Assembly (NCBI GenBank): GCA_024663395.1
Contig: JANFAH010000029.1
Location: forward strand, 620,001-684,000
DNA from: Pisolithus tinctorius
Lineage: Eukaryota > Basidiomycota > Agaricomycetes > Boletales > Pisolithaceae
Reading direction: 5' to 3'
DNA length: 64,000 nt
In this document: positions 1-11,074 of the stretch, piece by piece
How the letters are laid out: the number at the start of each line of letters is the position of its first letter
How positions within the stretch are numbered: the stretch's first letter is position 1
Notes under the pieces: model-generated
What the model was told of the DNA's origin: nothing
Database searches by the model: none
The model's input: the letters and a program-made list of their open reading frames with translations, nothing else
Position numbers and translations under genes: made by a program

Positions 1-969
1 ATGTGTGCATGCGCTAGTAGGGCATCCGTGGGCGTGGTTCTCATGGCGCCTGTGGCTGCTAGTATAGCCATTCTTTGGATCGTGGTGATGCGCGCTGTTA
101 CTCCTTTCGAGCCCCGCGACCTAGAGGAGAGATCCCCAGTGTAGGAGGGGCGTAGCCACACCGATGCGGGATGGACGTGCTTGAGAGCACAAAGGCAGTG
201 CTCAAGGCGATACGAGGTCGCACAAGGAACTCCGCAGGTAGCCACGAAAATTGGAGAGGGCCGATGCCAGTTAGAACAACAAAGTCGAATGCAGCACGTT
301 CGAAGCGACATGGGTTCATGCACCAAGCCCGAGTGCTCGGTTATGTCTTTTGTTTTTATGATGTTCTACTCACCAATCTACAGGTCTAAGGTGAATGGCG
401 AAGTCGATGTGCAATTGCTGAAATCCAAAGGCAAAGAAGATGGTGCAAGTTCGCGAGCAAAGTGCGAAGACCTAAAGACGAAACTCAGGAAAGGGATATA
501 CAAAGTCCAGGTGACCTTTTTAGTTTTGATTCGAACACTTTATACTGCGAAGTACAAGTACTTTAGTGCGAAGGAAAAGGCGATCGATAGGGGTGGACGG
601 CTCGAAGCTGTCCATCAGTACTTAGCATGAGAAATTCGCAGTGGCGGTGAAGCAGACCTGCCAACTGCGGCCGGCGCACACACATGATCTGAGAGGCCGG
701 AAACCCTGTGACATCACCGCTGTCAGCCACCGTCAGCCACCTCGGCCCCATTGTCCCCCTTGCCAGCATTGTCGGCATGGCTGGGCATGCCGTATGCGGT
801 CGCATCCCGTTGGCAATAGCGCAATCGAGCCCAATCGGGCTCTGTCGCCCCCAGCTTGGAAGCTTCCACAGGATCACGCTGCATCGTAGGTAGTGGGGAC
901 ACTGCGACCGGGTGCCTCACGCGTAGGCACTGGGTTCGAGTACCGAGTGTATACACACATCACCCATTT
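1..969. other. No supportable gene
   Basis: Short ORFs occur on both strands but none shows a recognisable domain, intron pattern or start context. The stretch around 380-630 (plus) is lysine- and glutamate-rich when translated but I cannot assign it. A segment near 505-545 loosely resembles 12635-12680 (both run GGTGAC, a T-rich run, then TTCGAACA), which may reflect an old dispersed repeat. Confidence 0.5.
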
Positions 970-1148
970 CATTACATACGATCTCTACATGCTGCACATA
1001 TGTACTACAATACGACCTCTATTCGCAAGCAGCGCATCATCGATGATCGCGCTCATTACATACGATCTCTACACGCCGCACATATGTAATATACGCATGT
1101 ACTACGGTCAGACCATTCGCAAGCAGCGCATCGTCGATGATCGTGCTC
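970..1148 (+). repeat. Imperfect tandem duplication, two units of about 84 and 94 bp
   Basis: Two adjacent units (970-1053 and 1054-1147) share CATTACATACGATCTCTACA at their start and ATTCGCAAGCAGCGCATC followed by a GATGATCG motif at their end. The second unit has about 10 extra bases in the middle. No coding role is apparent. Confidence 0.75.
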
Positions 1149-1377
1149 GACGACGTTCCCCATGATGGTGTGATTTCGGAGGATCGGAATGACGATCATG
1201 TCACCTTACACAGTGACCTAGCAGACTTCGAGAGACCCAAAAAAATGAAAATTGAAGTTGCCGTACGACATGTATGACAATAATATATGTACGGCATGTG
1301 AAGACGACAACGACGACGTAGTTGAAGTATTAAGGAGAAGAAAAAGACAAAATGATGTCGACCTGGCGCGACGTGCA

Positions 1378-4213
1378 TCACTGCTGATCATTGCTGGATC
1401 GCCCCATCGAAGGAATGTCATGGACCTCGTCGGCGAGGTGACGATGGCGTTCCCCATCTCTGGGATGCCGTTTGCGAGCATCCAAGATCGCCTTGAGGAG
1501 TTTTGTGTGTCCTAGACTGGCGGCACTTCCATAAGCCTTGAGGAAGGCTTCCTTGTCACCTTGGAATCTGAGGGGAAATGTCATCAGAGACTCAGAGGGC
1601 AGAGTTTGCCAGGAGGAGCTCAGGAGGTGATGATGTGAACAAACTGACTCACTCATTGAGAAATTCCGTCGCGATGACACCTCGCTGGTGGTGCTTTGTA
1701 TTGAACTGCCGCCCATGCTTCCCATTGCGGTGGTGGTGTGGCCAGTCCTTGAGCGGAACGTACAGGCCAAGTCGTGGCTCGCCTTCCGTCCAGTGGCGCA
1801 CTACATCCCTCCAGGAGTCGGATTTTGGCATCCGTGTCCCATTGACGTGCAAGACAGGCACATTTGGGATGCGAAGAGGGACTGAGGGGTGGGTGCTGGT
1901 CCTCTGCGGTCTGACATGAGGAGGGAGGGACGTCGAGATGGAGATATCGATGTCTGATGGCTGGACAACTCGTGGTATCCTGAACTGCGCGAGAGTTGGC
2001 TGTAAACCGAAGGTGGGTGCGTGGAAATGGGTAGCTGGGATGGAAACAGACTGGATTGCCAGGGATGACGAGGTCATGCCAGTCCAAAGGACAGGGAATG
2101 CGTTTAAGCGGGACTGGGCAGCTGGGACAGAAATGGACTGGGATGCTGGAGGCACCGAGGCCATGGTCTGTGTGGGTGACTGGTGGACTGATACGTGCAG
2201 CTAGTCAGTTGGCGCAGTAGTATTGTTATAGCATTTATGGACTCACCGATCACTGGCATTACCTGATGCAACACTGTTTCAGGTCGAGCCAAGTATGTCG
2301 AGGGTGAGGTTAGGGCCTTCACGACCAAGTTGCTCATGTCGCTGAGCTGTTGGCAGACTTCTTTCACGGTCGAGTGCAGCGAGGCCACGTCTGCTGTTAG
2401 CGATGCGTGGGCCATGTTGAGTGCCTCGGTGGAGGCTGGCCTGGCGAGTGCAGCTTCACCTGCAAATGAACCATCAGCCTCGTGTGAGACTGGACGCAGT
2501 GCATCGCTGTGGTCGTTTTCATAACAGTGTAATTCGTCGAGCAAGTAGCGCATTAGTGTATCACGCTGTATTGGTGGCGTGGAGCAAAAGAGAAGTGAGT
2601 ACGACACACGCTGATCAACTACTGCACACCCAGATAGGAAAGAGGGCAACTCACATGCTCGCCTTCTGCCCACCCTCCCCACCACTGGACCCGTGCAAGG
2701 GTCCATCGCTGCCCCAGTGGGGCAAACATGAATCGGTATTGCGCCCCGCCCCGATGGTAACAATGTGTCGAGAACGTACCAGGAATCCTGGACCCCACTA
2801 CCGCTTCGTTAATCCACTTCTGCACCATGTCATGGGAAAGTGGCTCGCCTGGCTGCAGCACGCCGTTTACACCAATAGTGGGAAACAGGAAGTCCTCGTC
2901 GGCCATCGGCCGGTCGAGATGCACAAGCTCGACCCACCTTATCCAGAACACGAGGTGCAGGAAGGCGTCGCATGCCTTGCCCATATTGGGGCATGGATAA
3001 ATCTTATAGTGATTGCCTTCGGTAGGAAGAAGATCAAATATGCGTCGCCACGCCACGATGAAGATGGATGGACGCACTTCGCAAGTCGGCTTCCCTCATC
3101 CCCTTGTCCAGCTTTTTCTGCCATCCCTTTCGGTTTCTCAAGTGGATCTCAAAGTAAGTGTTAAGCTCGTTTATAGTGAGTGCGTGTTCCTCGCCTCGCA
3201 GGTATTTCATGAACACGGCATTGATGACAGTCCCATCAAGCTGGACATCTCCGCGCTTCAATTTCACCAGTTCGTAGTTCCTGTCATGGGTTGCTGTCAA
3301 AACCGTTGTTAACGTCATGGATAGAACGCTAGCACTTTCCTTGTCCAGAGCGTAAATGCAACAGCACCACAGGCCAAGTATCCGAGGTGCCGTGTGATTG
3401 TTAGCTTTGCCTTGTTACTCAAGCACTCGCTCATCGGCAGCCCTTGCAAGCCTGTCATCGCGAGACGAATATACTGCAATGGGACATCGAGGGGACATAG
3501 AGATTCTGACCAGGTGAGGATCCGATCCATGTACTCCTTTTTCATGGCTCCTGAGTGCGTTCGCTCAGCCCCTTCAGAGTTAACCTTGTGCCTGATAGAT
3601 GCAACGATGTCGTCAACTTCTGCCGAAAGGACCAGGTTACCTTCCCATTGGTGTCGTGCATCATCGTGATGCCATCGCCCGCGGAATGTTGCGCCCTCGC
3701 TGTTGGGAGGAACAGTGCATCGAGGGTATTAGTCAACGAGTACAGGGGTAAAATGAGTGGTCACAGCACGCACACCTCGTCCCACAACATCTTGAATGCT
3801 GCTCGAATTCCGTCGATCGTGCTCTGGCTACAATTCTCCTGGAATCCCTTCCATGAAAGGTAAAGTGCCAATGCTTTATCTGAGCACTGGTTTGGCACAC
3901 ACTCAAACGCGTTCTTGAAATTGGGATCACTGTAGACTTCCGAGTTGTCTACAGCATGGCTCAGAGCTGATGGCGTCCCCTCTGCCAGAAAGTGGCTCCC
4001 CAGCCACGAGTGTGCTTGACGGACATGCCTAAAGTACGTTGCCCTCGTCTTTGCTGCTCGCAGGTGAGTTTGCTTGCCAGCTTCCTTGATTTGATGGACA
4101 GTATGCAAGCTCGGCAGTTCCTTTGCAGTGGACACCCTTGCCTTCCTTTTTGGCTTGTTCGGGGACCCAGATGAGGCGGGGTACTTGGTAGTCGATGCCT
4201 TCTGTCTGGCCAT
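1378..4213 (-). pseudogene. Crypton-type tyrosine recombinase with C-terminal GCR1_C domain, probably inactive
   Basis: I recognise this as the recombinase of a Crypton DNA transposon, which cuts and rejoins DNA through a tyrosine. The start is the ATG at 4211-4213. Exons I can place are 4213-3774, 3699 to a boundary near 3320, to 3078, 3016-2655, 2565 to about 2264, about 2200-1653 and 1567-1378, joined by GT...AG introns that keep frame. The core shows the THCYHRGGAQYRF motif, then WWGGWAEGEH, then the candidate nucleophile tyrosine in DTLMRYLLDEL. The C-terminus has a GCR1_C-like DNA-binding stretch (SDSWRDVVRHWTEG, then KDWPHHH and FNTKHHQR). In relatives the HxxR motif reads H-C-F-R. Here the arginine is a histidine codon (2754-2756), a change expected from CpG decay. 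Around 3315-3340 no intron phase restores the frame, so a small indel is likely. No element termini were found. Confidence 0.8.
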
Positions 4214-4429
4214 TATGACAGGACGTTGATCATGGACCTGAACTTGACTTCACAATGTGGGAGTTGTGAAGTCACGAACGCAGGGGCATTAGCTACCATG
4301 TCAAATAGTCATTTATTTCAATTCTAATACACGAGTGGACTTGGCAGAAAGTCTCGACGTGTGTGTACTACGGAGCGCAGCAAGTCAAGTAGTACTAATG
4401 TAATGCTAGAGTATTGAATGTGTATTTGA

Positions 4430-6560
4430 CAGGTGTGTAGTAGGGAGGAGCAAGGCTGTCTGCACGAGGGGAAACGAACGACTACAACTTGTGATGGTCC
4501 TGTACAAGGCAGGCATATTCTTCATCAAGCTTGGCATACCTGTAGTGGGGAGTAAGGCTGTCTGCACGAGGGAAAACGAGCGACCGCAACTTACAACGGT
4601 CCTGTATGAGGCAGGTATATTCTTCGTCAAACTTGGGATACCTGCAGTGGGGAGTAAGGCTGTCTGCGCGAGGGGAAATGGAAGATCAGGCTTTGCATAC
4701 CTGCAGTGGGAAGTAAGGCTGTCTGTGCAAGGGTGAACGAATGGCTGCAACTTGCAGCGGTACTGTACGAGGCAGGGGGGATTCTTCGTCAAGCTTCAGG
4801 TACCTGTGGTGGGGAGTTAGGCTGTCTGCGCGAGGGGAAATGAATGATCAGGCTTCGCATACTGTAATGGGGAGTTAGGCTGTCTGCGCGAGGGGAAATG
4901 AATGACCACAAACGTACGGGAAGGCTGTCTGTGCGAGGGGAAATGAACGACCAGGCTTCGCATACTGTAGTGGGGAATTAGGCTGTCTGCGCAAGGGAAA
5001 ACAAAACAACTGCGACGTACATACCGTAATGGGGAGTTAGGCTGTCTGTGCAAGGGAAAACGAATGACTGCGACATACATACTGTAATGGGGAGTTAGGC
5101 TGTCTGCGCGAGGGAAAACGAACGACCGACTGTAATGGGGAGTTAGGCTGTCTGCGCAAGGGAAAACGAAGGACTGCAACATACATACTGTAATGGGGAG
5201 TTAGGCTGTCTGTGCAAGGGAAAACGAACGAATGACTGCAACATACATACTGTAATGGGGAGTTAGGCTGTCTGCGTGAGGGAAAACGAACGACCGACTG
5301 TAATGGGGAGTTAGGCTGTCTGCGCAAGGGAAAACGAAGGACTGCAACATACATACTGTAATGGGGAGTTAGGCTGTCTGCGCGAGGGAAAATGAACGAC
5401 CGACTGTAATGGGGAGTTAGGCTGTCTGCACAAGGGAAAACGAACAACTGCGACATACATACTGTAATGGGGAGTTAGGCTGTCTGCGTGAGGGAAAATG
5501 AACGACCGCAACATATGGGGAGTAAGGCTGTCTGTGCGGGGGGAAATGAACGATCAGGCTTCGCATACTGTAGTGGGGAGTTAGGCTGTCTGCGCAAGGG
5601 AAAACAAACGACTGCGACGTACATACTGTAATGGGGAGTTAGGCTGTCTGTGCGAGGGGAAATGAACGATCAGCCTTCACATACTGTAATGGGGAGTTAG
5701 GCTGTCTGCGCAAGGGAAAACGAATGACTGTGACGTACATACTGTAATGGGGAGTTAGGCTGTCTGCACGAGGGGAAATGAACGATCAGGCTTCGCATAC
5801 TATAATGGGGAGTTAGGCTGTCTGCGCAAGGGAAAACGAACGACTGCGACGTACATACTGTAATGGGGAGTTAGGCTGTCTGCGTGAGGGAAAATGAACG
5901 ACCAGGCTTTGCATACTGTAGTGGGGAGTTAGGCTGTCTGCGCGAGGGAAAATGAACAACTGCAACGTGTGGGGAGAAGGCTGTCTGCGCGAGGGGAAAT
6001 GAACAATCAGGCTTCGCATACTGTAATGGGGAGTTAGGCTGTCTGCGCAAGGGAAAACGAATGACTGCGACGTACAGTGGACCCGTACAGGGCGGGCATA
6101 TTCTTCATCAAGCTTTGCATACCTGTAGTGGGGAGTAAGGCTGTCTGCACAAGGAAAAACAAATGGCCACAACTCACGGTGGTCCTGTACAAGGCGAGCG
6201 TATTCTTCATCGAGCTTCGCATACCTGCAGTTGGGGAGTAAGGCTGTCTGCGCGAGGGGAAACAAATGATCAGGCTTCACGTACCTGTAGTGGGGAGTAA
6301 GGCTGTCTGCGCAAGGGAAAATGAACGACTGCAACACACCTGTACGAGGCGAAGCGAACGATCAAGCATTGAATACCTGCAGTAGGGAATAAGGTTGTCT
6401 GTGCAAGGGCAAATGAATGACTGCAACACACCTGTATGAGGCAAACGCACTCTTCGTCAAGTTTCGCATACCTGTAGTGGGGAGAAAGACTGTCTGTGTG
6501 AGGGAAAATGCATGACCGCAGCTAGCAACGGTCCTGTGTGAGGCAAGCGTATTCTTCATC
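4430..6560 (-). repeat. Tandem array of about 30 short units derived from RPB1
   Basis: The string GGCTGTCTG (or close variants) recurs about 30 times with spacings of about 44-60 bp centrally (often 58) and up to about 100 bp at the edges. On the minus strand the units encode FVFPCADSLTPHY in rotating frames. The longer edge units add LDEEYARLVQDHREL before it. That combination matches the segment of the RNA polymerase II largest subunit that reads LDEEY..LV.DR..L..FVFP..D in fungi. Because 58 is not a multiple of three, the array cannot code for one continuous protein. The short units appear to be internal deletions of the longer ones. The array adjoins the RPB1 pseudogene on its right. Confidence 0.8.
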
Positions 6561-8415
6561 AGGGAATTGTCATCGAGACTGATCTGGAGGACCCCGGGAG
6601 GGAAGCCCTCCTACCACTGAGCCCGAACATATTGAACCTCTCCATATACAACTGAATGAGGTTGCCCAACAATTTGTACACTGCACCGTCACACACCTTG
6701 ATGAGACATCGTTGGATATAGCCTGTCTCTGCTGTTTTAACATTGGTATCAATGGGCCTTTCTCAGGGCAATGACGTGACTCACCAATTGACCCTTCTAG
6801 CATGATCAAACGCCAGCTGAAGGAGCCATGGTGACTTAAGGTGGATCTTCGACTCCATTTCCTCATCTGGGAGGGCGAAGAAGAATTCGATGACTATGGA
6901 GTCTTTGATAATCGTGGATGTAGGGTCGAGGTCATACCAAAGTTTGAAGCAGTGTGTAAGCGAGCTCTTGCTGCGCGTTCTTTGCCAGCATCCTGTCCCA
7001 GGCGATATCGGATTTCAAGTATATGGTAATTTCACGCGAACATGTTTTCGATATTGGTGGCAACATTGATGATTTCTTTCAGACGAGGCGCATCGAGTGC
7101 AACATTTTTGCTGAATACACCGGCGTAGTGGAAGGTGTTAATGATCGGCTGAGTAGCTGGTTCACCAATAGATTGTACAACATGGGATTAACTGTCTGCG
7201 CAGGGGAAATGAATGACCACAACTCACAATGATCTTGTGCGTGGCGAGCATATTCTTCGTGAGGCTTCATTTCCAACTCCAGGGGGCTCTCGTCGATACT
7301 GATCTACAAAACTCTGGCAAGGTGGATGGAAGCGATTCTAGTATCGATGAGATGGATGTAGAGCCATAAGTTGTTTACCAAACGGCGAGTGACGCGAACG
7401 CGAATGTCTTCATCTTCGATGACAAGGTGTGTATGTGCTCCATCGAGGAGTACCCCTGCGAAGACGATGTGGATGCGATTTTGGCTGACACATCTTCGAC
7501 GCTGATGGGGAGAATGGCGAGTGACGTGAACGCGAACATCTTCATCTTCGACACAAGGTGTGTACGTGCTCCATCGAGGAGTACCCCTGCGAAGATGATG
7601 CGGATGCAATTTTGGCTGACACATCTTCGACGCTGACGGGGAGAACGGCGAGTGACGCGAACGCGAACATCTTCATCTTCGACACAAGGTGTGTACGTGC
7701 TCCATCGGGGAGTACCCCTGCGAAGACGATGCGGATGCAATTTTGGCTGACACATCTTCGACACCGACGGGAATAGGTGGGGGTGCGGAGGAAATCGCAG
7801 AGGCGGGTTTGACAGTGGTATTGATGAGACCTTCTCGACCAGTTGCAGCATGGAAAAAGAACTGCCGCGGGGTCAGTCTGCGCGAATCCCCTCGCCTCCA
7901 GACCGAAGGCACCCTTGGAAAGGTGAGGTAACGTCCGGTGGTGGAAGGTGGACATCTGCGAGACATTGATATACACATTCACGAGCAGGGTTTTCGCATT
8001 CAACTGTACCTCACAAAATTGTATCTCATGGGCTAAGCCCAGTGCATATTTCGATTTGTGGGCATCGCAGAGTTGACAATCATGAGGAATAAGGTAGGCA
8101 CGCCATGTGTGATCCCCAGATATAGTATGCGAGGAAGGTGAGATAAATGAGACGGATAATTTTGGGGTGTGGAGATAGGGGGATGCATGTGACCGAGTTG
8201 GCAATCACAGAGAGCAATCGTCCAGTCGGATCTGGATGCTAGATACACAGCGCAAGAACGAGAGCGGGCAGGGAAGGCACACCCCATAATTTGTTGAGAA
8301 GTGGGGAGCAACGCTGTCTGAAGGGGAAAAAGAAAAAGAAAGTTGACTTGTGACAGTGCTGTATGAGGCAAGCGTATTCTTCATCAAGCCTCACTTGCAA
8401 CTCCAGGGGAGCCAT
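6560..8415 (-). pseudogene. Rearranged RNA polymerase II largest-subunit (RPB1) pseudogene
   Basis: Several segments in different frames match conserved RPB1 blocks. From right to left they are: LELQVRLDEEYACL (about 8405-8360); NVSQM, RTLPH, EARGF and then FFFHAATGREGLI (about 8000-7830); LELEMKPHEEYARH (about 7290-7240); [34 protein letters not shown] (about 7180-7050); YLKSDIAWDRM, DLDPTSTI, FFALPDEE and SPWLLQL (about 7020-6800); and ETGYIQRCLIK with LGNLIQLY (about 6740-6650), ending with another LDEEY-like block. In a normal RPB1 the ETGYIQ block follows REGLI, and GEPATQ lies much further on, so the order is permuted and at least one block is duplicated. Frameshifts and stops are frequent. 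I infer a non-functional, duplicated and shuffled copy. The functional RPB1 must lie elsewhere. Confidence 0.8.
7380..7775. repeat. 131-bp tandem repeat, about three units
   Basis: The landmark GTGTGTAYGTGCTCCATCG occurs at 7427, 7558 and 7689, giving a period of exactly 131 bp. Units differ by scattered single-base changes. The period is not a multiple of three, so ORFs across it change frame at each unit. The array interrupts the RPB1-derived pseudogene between its REGLI and LDEEY-type blocks. I could not assign the repeat's own coding content. Confidence 0.85.
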
Positions 8416-8578
8416 CATCAGACCAGAGCTGGCCAAGGACAACATAACAAAACTGACATCACATGAGTACCCGTACACTGCTGACGGCTTCAAAGTTTGT
8501 GAGGGATGGGATGAATAGTGCATGCAATGTGCCACTCACAAACTGATACAACGCTACAAATACATGTACTAGGCGTGG

Positions 8579-11074
8579 CTAGTCCTCACTCCTCATGAGA
8601 ACAACGTCTCCAGTTTCAAGACACGGTGTGTCCTCGCCACCTGTCAAGTCAATCACTCTAGCTTCAGGAATCGGTGGAACAAGATTAACCATTGGCTCAG
8701 GTGGTCGAAGACCAGCGTCCTCATCCACCAATTCCATGCAAGATGGCCGGGAGGATGGAGCGACAGCGCCTTGCACCAAGTTGGGCCTCGAGTATTCCAA
8801 CACGACGGCAGGGACCTCCATTTCATAGAACGGGTTACCATTACTGACCTCACCCAGCGGCGACATATGCACGACGGCTGACGGATCCACCTCCACTGGC
8901 AATGGAAGGAACCAGCTTGGCACAGAGAGCCTGTAGGTAGGCAATGACTTGTGGAAATAGCTGTTGACCTGAATGCCACGTCGCAGCCCCTCACCATCGA
9001 TGTTGCCCGGCAGCTGCATATGGTGAATGATGAGATGGGATTGGCATATTTGGCATAATTGCGAAACTCACCTGTAGAAGGGCACGCATGGCTGCACCAG
9101 CACAAGCGTCCATCAACGCAGACTGAACAGTATCTGGTGGCCAGCCAAGGCGCTGTGAGCAGAATGCCGCCAGGGCGGTGAGATTAGGCTGACGAGACAT
9201 CACACAGGTAATGGGGGGATGTCCATCGTCTGACCACGAGGTAAGAGGTGACAGATACATTGCCAGGATGGCAGGATCAGGGAACTCGAAGTGTTCCTCC
9301 TTGATGACGTGAGCGAGCTCATGGTACCTACGTCCCAGGAAGTGTTGAGGATCTGTTCTTAGTACCTCACAGACATTAGGGCCGCTCAAAGTTGCTAGAG
9401 GTTCGGCTAATTCCTCGGGTGTTTGTCGGGTGTTTGTGGTGAGTTTTCGGCTGAGAAGATCAGTATTCAAACTCCGACTGCTCTCGTCTAATCAGAATAT
9501 TGATCATCATTTAGTATGCATCCCCATTCCCCCCCCCCCATGTATACATCTGCTTTGTATTCACACTACAATAGTATGTAGTAGTACATATGAATGTGGA
9601 TGTTTGTCTTCTTTGCTATCAGTTCATTATCACTTGTTAGATCTCTCTGTTGATAAGCATGCACGCTTTTCGGCGGAGTTTGAATCTCCATTCGCCCGGT
9701 TGAGTTGTGAGTTTGTGAGCGAATATGTAAGCTCCGACTGGAGATTCAAACTCCGCCGAAAAGCGTGCATGCTTATCAACAGAGAGATCTAGCAAGTGAT
9801 AATGAACTGGTAGCAAAGAAGACAAACATCCACATTCATATGTACTACTACATACTATTGTAGTGTGAATACAAAGCAGATGTATACATGGGGGGGGGGG
9901 AATGGGGATGCATACTAAATGATGATCAATATTCTGATTAGACGAGAGCAGTCGGAGTTTGAATACTGATCTTCTCAGCCGAAAACTCACCACAAACACC
10001 CGACAAACACCCGAGGAATTAGCCGAACCTCTAGCAACTTTGAGCGGCCCTATTATTGCGCCACTTAGCGACGAATTCCATGAACTCGACGAACTGGAGT
10101 GAGACAGCGGCTTCAAGGAGGGTCCTTCCAAAGCCATAATCCACCAACTGACGGGTGACATCTGTGTCGCACCAGCGGCAACCTGTCTGCAATTCGCACA
10201 GAACTGAGTAATGCATTCAGGGTACCAGATACAGTACTTACATCACTGTCTGCACTGCTCATGAGCGTGATCAGAAGGAGATCACCCCATTCCAGGGCGG
10301 CACTATTTTCTATGGCTTCTGTTGAGTAGACTTCCACGTCTTCATCCCCACGGATACTATTGTTTATGGCGAGTCAGACAGTCGCACCAGCCATGTTTCT
10401 ATGTGTGAACAGACTCACCTGCGGAGAACGCAGGTTGCACCGAACAGTAGTGCGTTGTTGTAAGGGGTCACCACAGCATCAATAAACCCACATGACTGAA
10501 GGCAGCTGAGCTCTGCCTCCGCCTCTCCTGGAGCCTGGTGAGTTGCATTAGCATTAAGCGAGATCCACAGTGAGCGACCTACCACATGCCAATCGAAGCC
10601 AAACACCGTCAGAAGTTCCTGAAAGCGCTGCACAAGGAGCGATGGAGGGGACCAGCCCAAGACGTCCTTTCCCCTCTTGATTTGAGGGCAGTCTGGACCA
10701 TCGAAAACAAAGTAGGGGTGGAGGAGCATCCGAGAGATGGTGGAGAGGCGACGGAAGATGGTTGGCATTTCATGGGACTGACCTGTACCAGCCCGATGCC
10801 ATGAGAATACGTTAAGCAGTGAAAACATCCAAGCGCTAGTATCATTTGTCAGGGATGAGATGGACCGAGCATGGCAGGCCACTAACCTGGCATTAAACCC
10901 CATGGCAAGCAAACCTGCTTTGTCACCAGAGAGGTCAGAGCGCTCAGCAGTGAACTCGCTGAGTGTGCAGGGTCTTCCTGCAGGCATAAGAAGCTAATTA
11001 CGAACAGTACATCAATGTGCCAGAAGGGAAGAGAGTCATCAAGTACTGACCGGCCACAGTTCACAGTCTCTCAT
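8579..11074 (-). pseudogene. XPG/Rad2-type nuclease (GEN1/Yen1-like architecture), split by a foldback element
   Basis: Mushroom genomes carry many proteins of this family, which join an XPG N-domain to an XPG-I domain and cut branched or flap DNA. Seven exons fit with in-phase GT...AG introns: 11074-11051, 10993-10887, 10835-10583, 10534-10419, 10356-10242, 10186-9072 (interrupted) and 9013-8579. Motifs in order are ASAWMF, YFVFDGP, IKRGK, APGEAEAEL (XPG-I acidic residues), GFIDAVV, ALLFGA and HFLGRRY, then a proline-rich tail ending in MRSED. The residue before ASAW, normally the first catalytic Asp (xxDAS), is Asn here. Exon 6 is interrupted at 9377-10052 by a foldback element. Deleting it plus one TA copy gives an exon whose length is a multiple of three. 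The insertion shifts frame and brings stops, so the allele should be null unless spliced around. Confidence 0.85.
9379..10050. mobile_element. Foldback (long-TIR) element, 672 bp, TA target duplication
   Basis: Two 312-bp arms (9379-9690 and 9739-10050) are inverted copies around a 48-bp loop (9691-9738). I count two single-base differences between arms, both transitions. Even the 11-bp C-tract (around 9530) is matched by 11 G (around 9895). The ends read GGGCCGCTCAAAG. Each end is flanked by TA (9377-9378 and 10051-10052), the duplication expected for Tc1/mariner-type integration. The arms contain a tandem CGGGTGTTTGT pair near the outer end. No transposase is encoded, so it would depend on an enzyme from elsewhere. 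Near-identity of the arms suggests a recent insertion or recent gene conversion between them. Confidence 0.92.

Noticed and set aside
895..960. Possible tRNA or tRNA-derived SINE (GGGTTCGAGTACC resembles a B box)
   Set aside because: The flanking bases do not form a T stem, an acceptor stem or a credible D arm, so the B-box-like word is probably chance.
5037..6337. Long minus-strand ORFs of 120-175 codons in the repeat array
   Set aside because: They are frames running through tandem units whose period is not a multiple of three; the peptide pattern changes frame along the array and is a by-product of RPB1-derived repeats.
4430..6560. CRISPR-like array of short repeats and spacers
   Set aside because: Units are contiguous variants of one coding-derived sequence without unique spacers, and the genome is eukaryotic.
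9430..10161. Two near-identical ORFs on opposite strands (120 and 174 codons)
   Set aside because: They arise from the inverted arms of the foldback element and have no conserved domain.
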